A model generated the notes under the pieces. That model was not told where the DNA came from and ran no database searches. It saw only the letters and a program-made list of their open reading frames with translations. The position numbers were made by a program, and so were the translations under genes. Below, one piece after another: positions 27,734-36,884 of a DNA stretch of 64,000 nucleotides. The stretch is from Amycolatopsis roodepoortensis (lineage in GTDB: Bacteria > Actinomycetota > Actinomycetes > Mycobacteriales > Pseudonocardiaceae): positions 310,001 through 374,000 of the forward strand of contig NZ_JADBEJ010000001.1 in assembly GCF_014873915.1 (NCBI RefSeq), given 5' to 3'. Numbering within the stretch: the stretch's first letter is position 1; every line of letters begins with the position of its first letter.

Positions 27734-28906
27734 TCAGCGGAAGGCGGCGAGCCCGGTGACCGACTGCCCGAGCGAGAGCGCGTGCATCTCTTCGGTGCCT
27801 TCGTAGGTCAGCACGGTTTCCAGGTTCGACATATGGCGCATCACCGGGTACTCCAGCGAGATCCCGTTGGCGCCGAGCATGGCGCGAGCGGTCCTCGCGA
27901 CCTCCAGCGCGGAGCGGACGTTGGCGAGCTTGCCGAAGCTGACGTGGTTGTGGTGCAGCGTCCCGGCGTCCTTGAGCCGTCCGATCCGCAGCGCGACCAG
28001 CCCGGCGCGGTTGACCTCGACGACGAGATCGGCGAGTTTGCGCTGGGTGAGCTGGAATCCGGCCAGCGGTTTGCCGAACTGTTCCCGGCTCAGCGTGTAC
28101 TCCAGCGCGGACTCGTAGCAGGAGCGGGCGGCGCCGACGACGCCGAACAGGATCCCGTAACGCGCCTCGTTCAGGCAGGAAAGCGGTCCGCGCAGGCCCC
28201 TGACCTCGGGGAACGCCGCCGAATCCGGCAGGCGGACGCCGTCGAGCACGAGTTCCGCGGTCAGCGAGGCCCGCAGCGACAGCTTGTGCTTGACCTCGTT
28301 CGCCGCGAAGCCCGGCGTGTTCGTGGGGACGACGAAGCCGCGCACGCCTTCGTCGGTCTGCGCCCAGACGACCGCGACGTCGGCGACGGTTCCGTTGGTG
28401 ATCCACATCTTCGTACCGCTCAGCACCCAGTCCGAGCCGTCGCGCACCGCGCGGGTCCGCATGCTGCCGGGGTCGCTGCCGGCGTCGGGCTCGGTCAGGC
28501 CGAAGCAGCCGAGCGCCTCACCCGCGGCCATCCGGGGCAGCCACTCCTGCTTCTGCTCCTCGGTGCCCCATTTGTGGATCGCGTACATCGCCAGCGAACC
28601 CTGCACCGAGACGAAGCTGCGCAACCCGGAGTCGACGGCCTCCAGTTCCCGGCAGGCGATGCCGTAGGCGACGGCGCTGGTCCCGGCGCAGCCGTAACCC
28701 TCCAGGTGCATGCCGAGCAGTCCGAGCTGCCCGAACCCCTTGGCGAGCTCGGCGGCGGGCAGCGCGCCCGTCTCGTACCAGTCGGCCACGTTCGGCAGGA
28801 GCTGGTCCTGGGCGTAGGAGCGCACGGCGTCCCGCATGGCCCGGTCCTCGGCGGTGAGCTCGGCGTCGAGATCGAGGAAGTCGCGCGGATCCGGGCTGCT
28901 GCTCAT
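27734..28906 (-). CDS. Acyl-CoA dehydrogenase, glutaryl-CoA dehydrogenase-like
   Basis: A 390-residue flavoprotein that introduces an alpha-beta double bond in acyl-CoA, passing electrons to ETF. Signature segments are CFGLTEPDAGSDPGSMRTRA, the FAD segment KMWITNGTVADVAVVWAQT, YTLSREQFGKPLAGFQLTQ, and the catalytic Glu in TYEGTEEMHALSLG. The pattern is closest to glutaryl-CoA dehydrogenase, which also decarboxylates; that assignment is by similarity and not certain. ATG 28906 has an AGGAGTG site just upstream; an in-frame earlier ATG at 28957 has none. Confidence 0.9.
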   Translation of the reverse strand: MSSSPDPRDFLDLDAELTAEDRAMRDAVRSYAQDQLLPNVADWYETGALPAAELAKGFGQLGLLGMHLEGYGCAGTSAVAYGIACRELEAVDSGLRSFVSVQGSLAMYAIHKWGTEEQKQEWLPRMAAGEALGCFGLTEPDAGSDPGSMRTRAVRDGSDWVLSGTKMWITNGTVADVAVVWAQTDEGVRGFVVPTNTPGFAANEVKHKLSLRASLTAELVLDGVRLPDSAAFPEVRGLRGPLSCLNEARYGILFGVVGAARSCYESALEYTLSREQFGKPLAGFQLTQRKLADLVVEVNRAGLVALRIGRLKDAGTLHHNHVSFGKLANVRSALEVARTARAMLGANGISLEYPVMRHMSNLETVLTYEGTEEMHALSLGQSVTGLAAFR

Positions 28907-28978
28907 GCGGTCACTCCTGGTCGGCTCGGTGGGTCGTCTTCCCATGAAGAAAACCACACACGCGACCGGAGTCGGGTG

Positions 28979-29158
28979 TCAGTGATTCCGCCATCCGGTG
29001 GTCTTCGTCACCTGAACCGATGCCGTGGCCGTCCGGGCGGGGGCGGAGCGCCGCTTCTGCGCCGGGATCAGCAGCTCCGCGAAGGTAGGAAAAGGCACGC
29101 TCTCGATGTCGTCCCGCCAGGCGCTGAGCAGGCGGGTCAGTTCGTCGGCGTCCTGCAT
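28979..29158 (-). CDS. Small hypothetical protein (59 aa)
   Basis: A short gene encoding 59 residues: acidic N-terminus MQDADELTRLL, then AWRDDIESVPFPTFAELL, then a basic tail. An excellent GGAGGAA ribosome site lies three bases ahead of ATG 29158, and the frame is compact. It is divergent from hisH and 72 bp upstream of the acyl-CoA dehydrogenase on the same strand. No family recognised. The strong ribosome site is the main evidence that it is real. Confidence 0.6.
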   Translation of the reverse strand: MQDADELTRLLSAWRDDIESVPFPTFAELLIPAQKRRSAPARTATASVQVTKTTGWRNH

Positions 29159-29279
29159 CGTTCCTCCATAAGTGCAGGGCGGTCCTGCGCCGGCCTTTCA
29201 CTCGGAGTCGCTATTACCCAGAAGAGTGAAGGTCGAAACGGGGAATCCGGGAAAAATCCGGTCCGCTAGCCTGGTGTGC

Positions 29280-29918
29280 GTGGCTACTCCTCGCGTGGTG
29301 ATCCTGGACTACGGGTCCGGCAACCTCCGCTCCGCCGAACGTGCCGTCGAGCGCGCCGGCGCCGACGTCGAGGTCACCGCCGACCCGCATGCCGCGCTCG
29401 AGGCCGACGGCCTGGTCGTCCCCGGTGTCGGTGCCTTCTCCGCCTGCATGGAGGGGCTGCGGTCGGTGTCGGGGGAGAAGATCATCGGCAAGCGCCTCGC
29501 CGGCGGCCGTCCCGTGCTGGGCATCTGCGTCGGCATGCAGATCCTGTTCGAACGCGGGGTCGAGCACGGCGTGGAGGCCGAGGGCGCCGGGGAGTGGCCG
29601 GGCACGGTCGACCGGCTGGAGGCCGACGTCCTGCCCCACATGGGCTGGAACACCGTCCGCGCCCCGGAGGACTCGCGGTTGTTCGCCGGGCTCGACGCGG
29701 ACACGCGGTTCTACTTCGTGCACTCCTATGCCGCGCGGACCTGGGAACTGGACTCCGGCCTCGCCGGGCAGCAGCCCAAGGTGACCTGGGCCAACCACGG
29801 CCAGGACTTCGTCGCCGCCGTCGAGAACGGGCCGCTCTGGGCGACCCAGTTCCACCCCGAGAAGTCCGGGGACGCCGGGGCGCACCTGCTGCGCAACTGG
29901 CTGAACACCCTGTCTTAG
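29280..29918 (+). CDS. hisH: Imidazole glycerol phosphate synthase, glutaminase subunit
   Basis: A 212-residue class I glutamine amidotransferase that supplies ammonia to HisF. The nucleophile is C83 in [11 protein letters not shown], the oxyanion region is GAFSACM, and the His and Glu appear in [15 protein letters not shown] 29280 was chosen as the first codon giving the usual [13 protein letters not shown] start; GTG 29274 adds two residues. It begins the hisH-priA unit, 11.6 kb downstream of hisB. A likely promoter lies in the gap 29159-29279 shared with the small divergent gene. Confidence 0.96.
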   Translation: MATPRVVILDYGSGNLRSAERAVERAGADVEVTADPHAALEADGLVVPGVGAFSACMEGLRSVSGEKIIGKRLAGGRPVLGICVGMQILFERGVEHGVEAEGAGEWPGTVDRLEADVLPHMGWNTVRAPEDSRLFAGLDADTRFYFVHSYAARTWELDSGLAGQQPKVTWANHGQDFVAAVENGPLWATQFHPEKSGDAGAHLLRNWLNTLS

Positions 29919-29927
29919 AGTGGGCGC

Positions 29928-30665
29928 GTGACTTTCACGCTCCTTCCCGCCGTTGATGTGGCCGATGGCCAGGCCGTGCGACTCGTCCAGGGCGAGGCCG
30001 GCACCGAGACCTCCTATGGCAGCCCGCTGGAGGCGGCGCTCGCCTGGCAGCGCGACGGGGCGGAGTGGATCCATCTGGTGGACCTCGACGCCGCGTTCGG
30101 CAAGGGTTCCAACCGCGAGCTGCTCGCCGACGTCGTGGCCAGGCTCGACGTCCAGGTGGAGCTGTCCGGTGGCATCCGCGACGATGCCTCGCTGGAGGCC
30201 GCGCTGGCCACCGGCGCCCGCCGCGTCAACCTCGGCACCGCGGCGCTGGAGGACCCCGAGTGGACCGCGAAGGTCGTCTCGTCCTACGGCGACCGCGTCG
30301 CCATCGGGCTGGACGTGCGGATCACCGAGGCCGGGCACCGGCTGTCCGCCCGCGGCTGGACGCAGGACGGCGGTGACCTCTGGGAGGTCCTCGACCGGCT
30401 CGACCGCGACGGCGCGCAGCGCTACGTCGTCACCGACGTGAGCAAGGACGGGACCCTCCAGGGGCCGAACATCGGCCTGCTCCGCGAGGTCGCCGCCCGC
30501 ACCGACGCGCCGGTCATCGCCTCCGGTGGTGTGTCCAGTGTGGACGATCTCCGCGCGCTGGCCGCGCTGGCCCGCGACGGTGTCGAAGGCTCCATCGTCG
30601 GCAAGGCGCTCTACGCCGGCGCGTTCACCCTGCCCGAGGCGCTCGCGGCCGTCGCGGAGTTCTGA
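29928..30665 (+). CDS. priA: Bifunctional PRFAR/phosphoribosylanthranilate isomerase
   Basis: PriA is a beta-alpha barrel that isomerises both ProFAR in histidine synthesis and phosphoribosylanthranilate in tryptophan synthesis, replacing HisA and TrpF in actinobacteria. The 245 residues include [21 protein letters not shown] with the catalytic Asp, [35 protein letters not shown] and [14 protein letters not shown]. The absence of trpF from the trp operon in this window supports the double role. GTG 29928 follows hisH by nine bases in one transcript. Confidence 0.95.
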   Translation: MTFTLLPAVDVADGQAVRLVQGEAGTETSYGSPLEAALAWQRDGAEWIHLVDLDAAFGKGSNRELLADVVARLDVQVELSGGIRDDASLEAALATGARRVNLGTAALEDPEWTAKVVSSYGDRVAIGLDVRITEAGHRLSARGWTQDGGDLWEVLDRLDRDGAQRYVVTDVSKDGTLQGPNIGLLREVAARTDAPVIASGGVSSVDDLRALAALARDGVEGSIVGKALYAGAFTLPEALAAVAEF

Positions 30666-30745
30666 GCTTTACCTCCCGGGTAATCGACGCCACGCGCCGC
30701 CTCGGTCAGGATTCCTTCCAGAACAACGAAACCTGGAGGGACACC

Positions 30746-31093
30746 ATGACCGCCTACGGACTCGCCCACCTTCGCCCCGCCGCCGTGCTGGCCGAAGAGG
30801 TCTTCGAGTACATGGAACGGATCCAGGCCACGCTCGACCCCTTCGGCGGCAAGTTCCTCGTGCACGGAGCCGGGGTCCACGTCGTCGAGGGGGAGTGGCC
30901 GGGGGCGCTCGTGCTCATCGAGTTCCCGAGCCTGGACGCCGCGCGGGAGTGGTACGGCTCGCCCGCGTACCAGGAGATCCTGCCGTTGCGGGCCGACCAC
31001 ATCCCCGGCGATCTGATCCTGGTCGAGGGATGCGGGCCGGACCACGACTCGGCCGCGCTGGCGGCCGGGCTGCGGGCGCTGCAGGCGGCCTGA
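30746..31093 (+). CDS. DUF1330 family protein
   Basis: A 115-residue protein of the DUF1330 family, a small ferredoxin-like (dimeric alpha-beta barrel) fold. Family features include YMERIQATLDPFGGKFLVHG, VLIEFPSLDAAREWYGSPAYQEIL and GDLILVEG. Function is unknown. ATG 30746 has a GAGG site upstream. It lies 80 bp after priA on the same strand and may be read through from the his transcript, then is followed by two nested palindromes. Confidence 0.87.
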   Translation: MTAYGLAHLRPAAVLAEEVFEYMERIQATLDPFGGKFLVHGAGVHVVEGEWPGALVLIEFPSLDAAREWYGSPAYQEILPLRADHIPGDLILVEGCGPDHDSAALAAGLRALQAA

Positions 31094-31120
31094 GTGAGCC
31101 GGTGCCGGCCGAGGGGTGCC

Positions 31121-31170
31121 GCGAAAGCCACTTTCGCAACCTTCAACGTTGCGAAAGTGGCTTTCGCAAC
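31121..31170. repeat. Nested palindromic intergenic repeat, copy 2 of 4
   Basis: This copy reads GCGAAAGCCACTTTCGC in the first half and its inverted form in the second, with a centre (AACCTTCAACGTT) different from the other three. It lies 35 bp upstream of copy 3, so two copies sit in tandem downstream of the DUF1330 gene. Confidence 0.8.
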
Positions 31171-31205
31171 GTCAGTGGGGTAGGCGGGTCGGCAGCCGGT
31201 GGCAC

Positions 31206-31258
31206 GTCGCGAAAGCCACTTTCGCGACGTCTGATGTCCCGAAAGTGGCTTTCGCGAC
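31206..31258. repeat. Nested palindromic intergenic repeat, copy 3 of 4
   Basis: Over its full 53 bp it matches copy 1 (8211-8263), including the centre GTCTGATGTCC. It lies between the DUF1330 gene and the convergent PPOX gene. Confidence 0.85.
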
Positions 31259-31278
31259 ATGAGCATCGGCCCCCCGGG

Positions 31279-31665
31279 TCACTCCGCCAGCTTGACGGCG
31301 ATCCCCACTGTCCGGTCCTTCGGCCCCCGCAGCCTGCTGAAGAACATCGTGACCCGCCCGGTGATCCCGTACTTCCGCGCGATCACCTTGCGCACGCGCT
31401 CGGTCTCGTCGAGGTCCAGCAGCCGCGCCTCGCCCGCGACGACGTCACCATGGGTCTTGGCGCCGCGGAAGTCGCAGGCCTGGACCTCGACGCGGCCGCT
31501 GTTGCGGATGCGCTTGACCTTGCCGGCCTTCCGTTCGGACCAGAGCACCAGCTCGCCGCCGTCGCCCGCCGCCCAGACCGGCGTCGGCACCGGGGTGCCG
31601 TTCTTGCGGAAGGTGGTCAGGACGACGTACTTCTCGGCGGCGATCCGCTCGAACTCCGATCCCAT
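31279..31665 (-). CDS. PPOX-class F420-dependent oxidoreductase family protein
   Basis: A 128-residue split-barrel flavin/F420-binding protein. The N-terminus MGSEFERIAAEKYVVLTTFR and the motif GTPVPTPVWAA are typical of the Rv2061-like TIGR03666 group of F420-linked proteins. KVKRIRNSGRVEVQACDFRG contains residues of the cofactor phosphate site. Substrate is unknown. F420 biosynthesis is common in this order. ATG 31665 lies nine bases downstream of the ABC permease stop and probably in its operon. Confidence 0.9.
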   Translation of the reverse strand: MGSEFERIAAEKYVVLTTFRKNGTPVPTPVWAAGDGGELVLWSERKAGKVKRIRNSGRVEVQACDFRGAKTHGDVVAGEARLLDLDETERVRKVIARKYGITGRVTMFFSRLRGPKDRTVGIAVKLAE

Positions 31666-31674
31666 GTGGAAAGT

Positions 31675-32409
31675 CTAGGGCGTCCGGCGACGCAGCGTCG
31701 CCGCGCCGAGCACCAGCGCGGCCAGAGCGCACGCCCCGACGACGAGCAGGTTCCGGATGAGCGTCGCGTCCACGGTGCCCGACGTGGTGACCCGGGTGAG
31801 CGCTTCGACGGCGTACGAAAGCGGCATCACGTTCGAAAGCCAGTTCAGGAGCCAGCCCATTTCGCCGCGCGGTACGAACAGTCCGCACAGCAGGATCTGC
31901 GGCAGCACGAACAGCGGCATGAACTGCACCGCCTGGAATTCCGTCCGTGCGAACGCGCTCACGAACAGGCCGAGCGCCATCCCCAGGAGGGCGTCGAGGA
32001 CGGCGATGAGCAGCAGCATCCCGATCGAGCCCGCGATGTCGAGGCCGAGCCAGGCGAGCGAGACCCCGGCGGCGACGCCGACCTGCACGATCGCGATCGA
32101 ACCGAACGCGATCGCGTAGCCGAAGAGCAGGTCCATCCGGCCGATCGGCAGCGTCATGAGCCGTTCCAGGGTCGCCGTGGTGCGCTCGCGCAGCGTGGTG
32201 ATCGAGGTGATCAGGAACATGATCAGGAACGGGAAGACGCCGAGCAGCGCCGGGGCGACCCGGCTGAACACCGCTTCGGAGTTGAAGACGAAGCGCAGCA
32301 GCACCATCAGCAGTGACGGGACGACGATCAGCATCGCGACGGTGCGCGGATCGTGCCGCAGCTGAAGGAGGATGCGGCGGGCCGTGGCGAGCGTCAGCGT
32401 GGGGTTCAC
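31675..32409 (-). CDS. ABC transporter permease (ABC-2 type)
   Basis: A 244-residue membrane subunit of an ABC-2-type exporter. It has six hydrophobic helices, with a characteristic first loop containing LRERTTATLERLMTLPIGR, a typical ABC-2 permease motif, and a C-terminal LSNVMPLSYAVEALTRV segment. GTG 32409 overlaps the ATPase stop as GTGA; the longer frame to 32544 is only antisense coding. It exports an unknown substrate with the adjacent ATPase. Confidence 0.9.
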   Translation of the reverse strand: MNPTLTLATARRILLQLRHDPRTVAMLIVVPSLLMVLLRFVFNSEAVFSRVAPALLGVFPFLIMFLITSITTLRERTTATLERLMTLPIGRMDLLFGYAIAFGSIAIVQVGVAAGVSLAWLGLDIAGSIGMLLLIAVLDALLGMALGLFVSAFARTEFQAVQFMPLFVLPQILLCGLFVPRGEMGWLLNWLSNVMPLSYAVEALTRVTTSGTVDATLIRNLLVVGACALAALVLGAATLRRRTP

Positions 32410-33128
32410 GAGGTCATCTCCGTCTCCCGGACGAGCCGCAGGAACGCCTGCTCCAGATCGGTCGTCCCGGTGCGCTCGCGCAGCCCGGCCGGGGTGTCGT
32501 CGGCGAGGATCCGGCCTTCGCGCATGAGCAGCAGCCGGTCGCATCGCGCGGCCTCGTCCATGACGTGGCTGGACACGAGCAGCGTCGCCCCGCCGTCGGC
32601 GAGGCCGCGGAACAGCGCCCAGAGTTCGTCGCGGAGCACGGGATCGAGGCCGACGGTCGGTTCGTCGAGGACGAGCAGTTCGGGTTTCCCGAGCAGCGCG
32701 ACGGCGAGGTTGGCGCGGTTGTGCTGGCCGCCCGACAGGGAGCCGACCAGTTTGCCCGCGTGGTCGGTGAGCCCGACTTCGGCGATCACTCTGTCCACAT
32801 CGGACATCGGCGCGCGAAGGACGGAAGCGAAGTAGCGCAAGGCTTCCGTGATGGTGAGGTCGGCGTAGATGGCCGGGTTCTGGGTGGCGTAGCCGATCAG
32901 CCGCCGCAACGGCGGGCTGCCGGCGGGATGGCCGAGCACGGTGACCTCGCCCGCGGCGACGATCTGCACGCCGACGATCGCGCGCATCAGCGTCGTCTTG
33001 CCGCAGCCGCTCGGCCCGAGCAGGCCGGTGACGCGGCCGCGCGGCGTCCGGAACGCGATGTCCTTGACGACCTCGCGACCGCCGCGGACGACCCTCAGTC
33101 CCGTCACGGAGATCGCTGAATTAGCCAT
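32406..33128 (-). CDS. ABC transporter ATP-binding protein
   Basis: A 240-residue ATPase subunit. Walker A is GPSGCGKTT (residues 38-46), the Q-loop contains IGYATQNPAIYADLTI, Walker B is LLVLDEPTVGLDP and the switch His is in LLVSSHVMDEAARCD. The signature reads LSGGQHNRANLA, keeping LSGGQ but with an unusual HNRAN in place of the common QRRR. ATG 33128 leads the operon with the permease and PPOX genes. Substrates of this exporter family include drugs and lipids, unproven here. Confidence 0.93.
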   Translation of the reverse strand: MANSAISVTGLRVVRGGREVVKDIAFRTPRGRVTGLLGPSGCGKTTLMRAIVGVQIVAAGEVTVLGHPAGSPPLRRLIGYATQNPAIYADLTITEALRYFASVLRAPMSDVDRVIAEVGLTDHAGKLVGSLSGGQHNRANLAVALLGKPELLVLDEPTVGLDPVLRDELWALFRGLADGGATLLVSSHVMDEAARCDRLLLMREGRILADDTPAGLRERTGTTDLEQAFLRLVRETEMTS

Positions 33129-33177
33129 GTGTTTAATTCTGCGCCCGTTGAGAAGCTCGAGTCAAGGGGCGCGGGTT

Positions 33178-33738
33178 TCAGGACAGCCGGACGGCGATGC
33201 CCGGGTAGTCGCGGACCAGCAGGTGCCGGTCGTAACGCAGCACGGAGGAGAAATCGAAGACCGGTGCCGTGTAGGCGAAATCGCAGTCACCGATCCGCTC
33301 GTAGCGCTGCTCGAGCCTTTCCACGGCGAGGTCGCCCGCCCGGACGTACACGGCGGGCGCCTCGGCGGCCGTACCCGGAGCGAGGCCGAGCCGGTGCACC
33401 GGCAGCGTGTTCGTCATCGACGACGACTCGAGATCCACGTCGAAACAGCCTTCGAGCCGCGGATCCGCGACGCCGTCCACTCGCCAGCGCCCGTCGCCAC
33501 CCGATTCGAGCACCGTGCGCCGGGCACCGCTCGCCGACCGGCCGGAGAGCTCCGCCGACCTCGTGTGCCAGGCGGCGTCGACGGTGATCGCGTACTCGAC
33601 GAACCAGGACTCGCCGTCCTCGACCGCCGTCGTGGCCCCGCTGATCCGCCAGCCGCCTTCGTGTTCTTCGAAGAACGCGACCTCCACGCCGGTCCTCGCG
33701 TCCCGATGCAGCCAGGTCGCCGTCGCGGGAAGGCTCAT
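33178..33738 (-). CDS. Putative glycolipid-binding domain protein (DUF1089)
   Basis: A 186-residue protein of the putative glycolipid-binding family (formerly DUF1089), a beta-rich fold related to LolA-like carriers. Family sequence includes GGWRISGATTAVEDGESWFVEYAI, then DGRWRVDGVADPRLEGCFDVDLESS, then a Pro/Ala segment, and the ending FDFSSVLRYDRHLLVRDYPGI. No signal peptide is seen, so it is probably cytoplasmic. Its start overlaps the oxidoreductase stop as ATGA, so both share a message. Confidence 0.85.
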   Translation of the reverse strand: MSLPATATWLHRDARTGVEVAFFEEHEGGWRISGATTAVEDGESWFVEYAITVDAAWHTRSAELSGRSASGARRTVLESGGDGRWRVDGVADPRLEGCFDVDLESSSMTNTLPVHRLGLAPGTAAEAPAVYVRAGDLAVERLEQRYERIGDCDFAYTAPVFDFSSVLRYDRHLLVRDYPGIAVRLS

Positions 33739-34658
33739 GGGACCAGGACGAGCTTGCCCCGGACGTGGCCCGCTTCGCTCTCGTCCTGGGCCGCGGCCGC
33801 TTCGGCGAGCGGGTACACCCGGGCGATCGGCAGGTCGAGCTTGCCTTCGGCGGCGAGCGCGGCGCCTTCGGCCAGCGAACCGGGGACCTGTTCGGCCGGG
33901 GATCCCGACGTGAAGCGGACGCCGTGGTCGGCCGCGTCCGGCGCGGCGATGGTGATGACCCGCTTCGGGCCGCCGGTCAGCTCGACGAGGGTGGGGAGCG
34001 AGCCGCGCCCGGAGGTGTCGAAGGAGGCGTCGATGCCCTGCGGCGCGACGGCGCGTACGCGCTCGGCAAGCGCTTCGCCGTACTGCACCGGGATGGCGCC
34101 CAGCGAGCGCAGATAGTCGTGGTTCGCTTCGCTCGCGGTGCCCACGACGGTGAGCCCGCGGGCGACGGCGAGCTGGACGGCGATGGTGCCGACGCCGCCC
34201 GCCGCGCCGTCGATGAGCAGCGTCTCGCCCTTGTGCAGATCCAAGAGGTTCAGAGCGCGATAGGCGGTGTTGACGACCGCCGGCAGCGCCGCGGCCAGCT
34301 CCCAGGACAGTGCCCCGGGCTTGCGGACCAGCTTCACGGGATCCGCGAGGACGTACTCCGCGTACCCGCCGATGCCGGACCCCAGGACTTCGTCACCGGT
34401 CGCGAAATCGGTCACCCCCGCGCCGACCGCGTCGATCACGCCCGAGATGTCCCCGCCCGGGACGGCGGGGAAGTTCGCGGGATACACCTCGGCCATCAGC
34501 CCGGAGCGGATCTTCCAGTCGATCGGGTTCACGCCCGCGGCCCGGACCGCGACCCTCACCTGGCCGGGACCCGGCAAGGGAAGCTCGCGTTCGAGGACGC
34601 GCAGGACCCCGGAGTCGCCGTACTCGGTGAACGCGATGGAGCGGTAGGTGTCTGTCAT
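33735..34658 (-). CDS. NADP-dependent quinone reductase-like MDR oxidoreductase
   Basis: A 307-residue medium-chain dehydrogenase/reductase without structural zinc ligands, of the quinone reductase-like branch. Features are the substrate-domain start YRSIAFTEYGDSGVLRV, AAGVNPIDWKIRSG, the Rossmann motif IDGAAGGVGTIAVQLAV and the second-domain segment EGALAAEGKLDLPI. ATG 34658 is the natural start; the frame extending to 35006 overlaps the next gene. It is translationally coupled to the glycolipid-binding gene, and the pair may detoxify lipid-derived carbonyls (speculation). Confidence 0.88.
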   Translation of the reverse strand: MTDTYRSIAFTEYGDSGVLRVLERELPLPGPGQVRVAVRAAGVNPIDWKIRSGLMAEVYPANFPAVPGGDISGVIDAVGAGVTDFATGDEVLGSGIGGYAEYVLADPVKLVRKPGALSWELAAALPAVVNTAYRALNLLDLHKGETLLIDGAAGGVGTIAVQLAVARGLTVVGTASEANHDYLRSLGAIPVQYGEALAERVRAVAPQGIDASFDTSGRGSLPTLVELTGGPKRVITIAAPDAADHGVRFTSGSPAEQVPGSLAEGAALAAEGKLDLPIARVYPLAEAAAAQDESEAGHVRGKLVLVP

Positions 34659-34686
34659 GCCGTCGACAACCGCCGCCCGTCCGTCA

Positions 34687-35685
34687 CTATTCCGGCGGTT
34701 TCCCGAACCAGCTGTAGTCACCGGGGACGATCTGCAGGCCCTCGGCGATGTCGAGCAGCGTCGCCCGGTCCCGCTTACCCGACACGGTGAGCCAGCGCCC
34801 GCCTTCGACCTGGACGGCGACCGTTTCGTCCAGCCGCTCGAGCCGTCCGTTCCGCGCGGGGAGGGCGAAACCGTCGAGGCCCCGGATCTTGAGCGGCACG
34901 GGCGCGGCGTCGCCCGCTTCCGGCCGTTCGCCGCCGAGCCTCGCCGTGACGACCGCCGGAGCGGTGGGCTGCCCGGTACGGGTGGCTTCGAGCTCGGTCC
35001 GGCCACCGTCGACCGCCATGGGCAGGTTCACCCCGGACAGCGCCAGATCGGCGGGCAACCTGCCGAACCGCAGTTCGCCCGACACCCGGGCACGGCCGTC
35101 CCTGACCATCTCGTCCGCGATCCGCTGGCCCACGCCACGCGGGTCCCGCACGCCGTACAGGGTCAGGTTCAGGACGTACGCGTCGTCGGGTGACCACGTC
35201 AGCATCGTCGCGTCGCCGTAGACCTCCGAGACCATGCCGACCCGGCCGTGCACGATGATCTGGTTCGGGGCGGGGGCGATCGTCCACGGCCCGCGCCGCT
35301 CGTCCAGCGGAGTGGTGGTCAGCTTGACCTGGCCCGCCTCGCCGCCGTTCCACATCCTGGTCTGAGGCGCGGGATAGGGCTTCGCGGAGCGGCTCATCTC
35401 CGTGAAGCCGTCGGGCAGCCAGCCCGGTTTGTACGGCAGCACCGACCAGTCCGCGTCGCGCGGGGAAGCCGGCGTGACCGTGGTGTAGGCCCGCAGGCCC
35501 AGCGGCACGCCGAGCGCGATGATCGCGACCGCCGCCGCGACCAGCGCCAAAGCCATCTTCGGGCGGCTTCGCGGTCGTTGGGCCAGCGCTTCGCGGATCT
35601 CGGCCCCGTCGGGTGCCCGCGTCGCCAGGTGTTCGAGGCTCTCGCGGATCAGGTCCTCGGTGTGCTCGTCACTCAGTCGGGTCAT
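34687..35685 (-). CDS. Membrane-anchored partner of an ECF sigma factor
   Basis: A 332-residue protein of a CU044_5270-like type. Residues 1-42 are cytoplasmic, with the [20 protein letters not shown] segment typical of proteins encoded after SigE-type sigma factors. A single membrane helix spans about 43-65 ([20 protein letters not shown]). The rest is an extracytoplasmic beta-rich domain. It has no clear zinc anti-sigma (HXXXCXXC) motif. The start overlaps the sigma-factor stop as ATGA, so the pair is one transcript. A regulatory or sensing role is inferred from arrangement. Confidence 0.7.
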   Translation of the reverse strand: MTRLSDEHTEDLIRESLEHLATRAPDGAEIREALAQRPRSRPKMALALVAAAVAIIALGVPLGLRAYTTVTPASPRDADWSVLPYKPGWLPDGFTEMSRSAKPYPAPQTRMWNGGEAGQVKLTTTPLDERRGPWTIAPAPNQIIVHGRVGMVSEVYGDATMLTWSPDDAYVLNLTLYGVRDPRGVGQRIADEMVRDGRARVSGELRFGRLPADLALSGVNLPMAVDGGRTELEATRTGQPTAPAVVTARLGGERPEAGDAAPVPLKIRGLDGFALPARNGRLERLDETVAVQVEGGRWLTVSGKRDRATLLDIAEGLQIVPGDYSWFGKPPE

Positions 35686-36191
35686 TTGCGGGCTCCCGTG
35701 GGCTGCACGGACGAGGACGGCCCGGTTTCCCGCAGCGTCGCGAGCGCGCGCGAGATCTGGCTGCGCACGGTCGACGTCGCGCAGCGGAGTACCGCGCCGA
35801 TCTCCTCGTCGGAGTAGTTCTCGTAGTAGCGGAGCACGATCGCGGCGCGTTGTTTGCGCGGGAGCTTCGCGAGCCGGCTCAGCATCGCGTCGCGTTCGTC
35901 GTACTCGATGGCGTGGTCGGAGACCGGCGGGCTCATCAGGTCGAGTGCTTCCGGCGACGACGGCGTCACCCGGCGGACCGCCAGCCGCCTCCGCCACGAG
36001 AGGTACTCGTTGGTCACCATCCGGCGGACGTACGTCGGCGGATGGTCGATCTTCGGCCAGCGTTCCTGGGCACGCAGCAGCACCTCCTGGACGATGTCCT
36101 GCGCCAGGTACGGGTCGTCGGTCAGGACGGTCGCGTAGCGCAGGAGGCCGTCCAGGCGATCCGCGACGAACTCGTCGAAGGTCGCAGGCAC
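35682..36191 (-). CDS. ECF sigma factor, SigE family
   Basis: A 169-residue extracytoplasmic-function sigma factor with two visible regions. Region 2 is [20 protein letters not shown] then [20 protein letters not shown]. Region 4 is [32 protein letters not shown] then [19 protein letters not shown]. It lacks the C-terminal extension of ECF41 types. ATG 36191 leads an operon with the membrane partner. Such sigma factors commonly respond to envelope stress and autoregulate; no promoter motif was identified here. Confidence 0.92.
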   Translation of the reverse strand: MPATFDEFVADRLDGLLRYATVLTDDPYLAQDIVQEVLLRAQERWPKIDHPPTYVRRMVTNEYLSWRRRLAVRRVTPSSPEALDLMSPPVSDHAIEYDERDAMLSRLAKLPRKQRAAIVLRYYENYSDEEIGAVLRCATSTVRSQISRALATLRETGPSSSVQPTGARK

Positions 36192-36200
36192 GTGTCCCCC

Positions 36201-36845
36201 TCAGCCGGTGGTCTCGCTCCAGTGACGCGCGAGACCACCCTCCTGATGCATCGGGAGGCGAACTTTCTCGGTGCCGGGGGTCAGGTAGTACTGAGCGACG
36301 GGGGCCAGCATCCCGACGATCTCCTCCTCCGAGGCGTTGACCAGCGGCGGGAGCCCGATGACGTAGCGCAGCAGCGCGAACCCGATCATCTGCGCGGCGA
36401 TCCCGGCCACCCGCACCTTCGGCACGCCGCGCGCTTCGGCGACCCGAGCCAGCACCGCCCGCTCCAGGAACTGCCGCATCATGGTCGCGACCTGCTCGTT
36501 GGTGGTCGCAGACCGGATCATCGCCAGGAACGGCGCGCGGCCGTCCGGGGCCTCCCAGAGGCCGAGGAACGCGCGGACGAGGCGCTCGCCGATCTCCGCT
36601 TCGGGGCCTTCGAGGATCCGGGGGACCAGCTCGCCCGGATCCACCGGCAGGTTCATCGACGCGGCGAAGAGCTGTTGCTTGGTACCGAAGAAATGGTGCA
36701 GCAGCGCCGCGTTGACCCCGGCGTCGGCCGCGATGGCGCGGACGGTCGCGCCGTCGTAACCCTGTTCGGCGAATCTGCGCCTAGCCGCTTCGAGGATCTC
36801 CTCCCGCGTCTCGGTCTGCCCCGGCCGCCGCCCCGCCTGTGCCAT
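36201..36845 (-). CDS. TetR-family regulator
   Basis: A 214-residue one-component regulator. The helix-turn-helix spans about 15-58: [20 protein letters not shown], then [23 protein letters not shown]. The ligand domain is TetR_C-like ([21 protein letters not shown]). ATG 36845 lies 39 bp from the divergent hisF start, so the regulator could in principle influence hisF. It resembles the TetR at 39796 in length and layout; both end in a domain with a Tyr-Leu segment. No operator dyad was seen clearly in the short gap. Confidence 0.88.
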   Translation of the reverse strand: MAQAGRRPGQTETREEILEAARRRFAEQGYDGATVRAIAADAGVNAALLHHFFGTKQQLFAASMNLPVDPGELVPRILEGPEAEIGERLVRAFLGLWEAPDGRAPFLAMIRSATTNEQVATMMRQFLERAVLARVAEARGVPKVRVAGIAAQMIGFALLRYVIGLPPLVNASEEEIVGMLAPVAQYYLTPGTEKVRLPMHQEGGLARHWSETTG

Positions 36846-36884
36846 CCCGCGAGCTTAGAACGGCTCTTGACTACGCTTGTCCCC

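Noticed and set aside
36846..36884. Operator between TetR (36201) and hisF.
   Set aside because: The only dyad-like stretch around AGAACGGCTCT is short and imperfect; it is not enough to call an operator.
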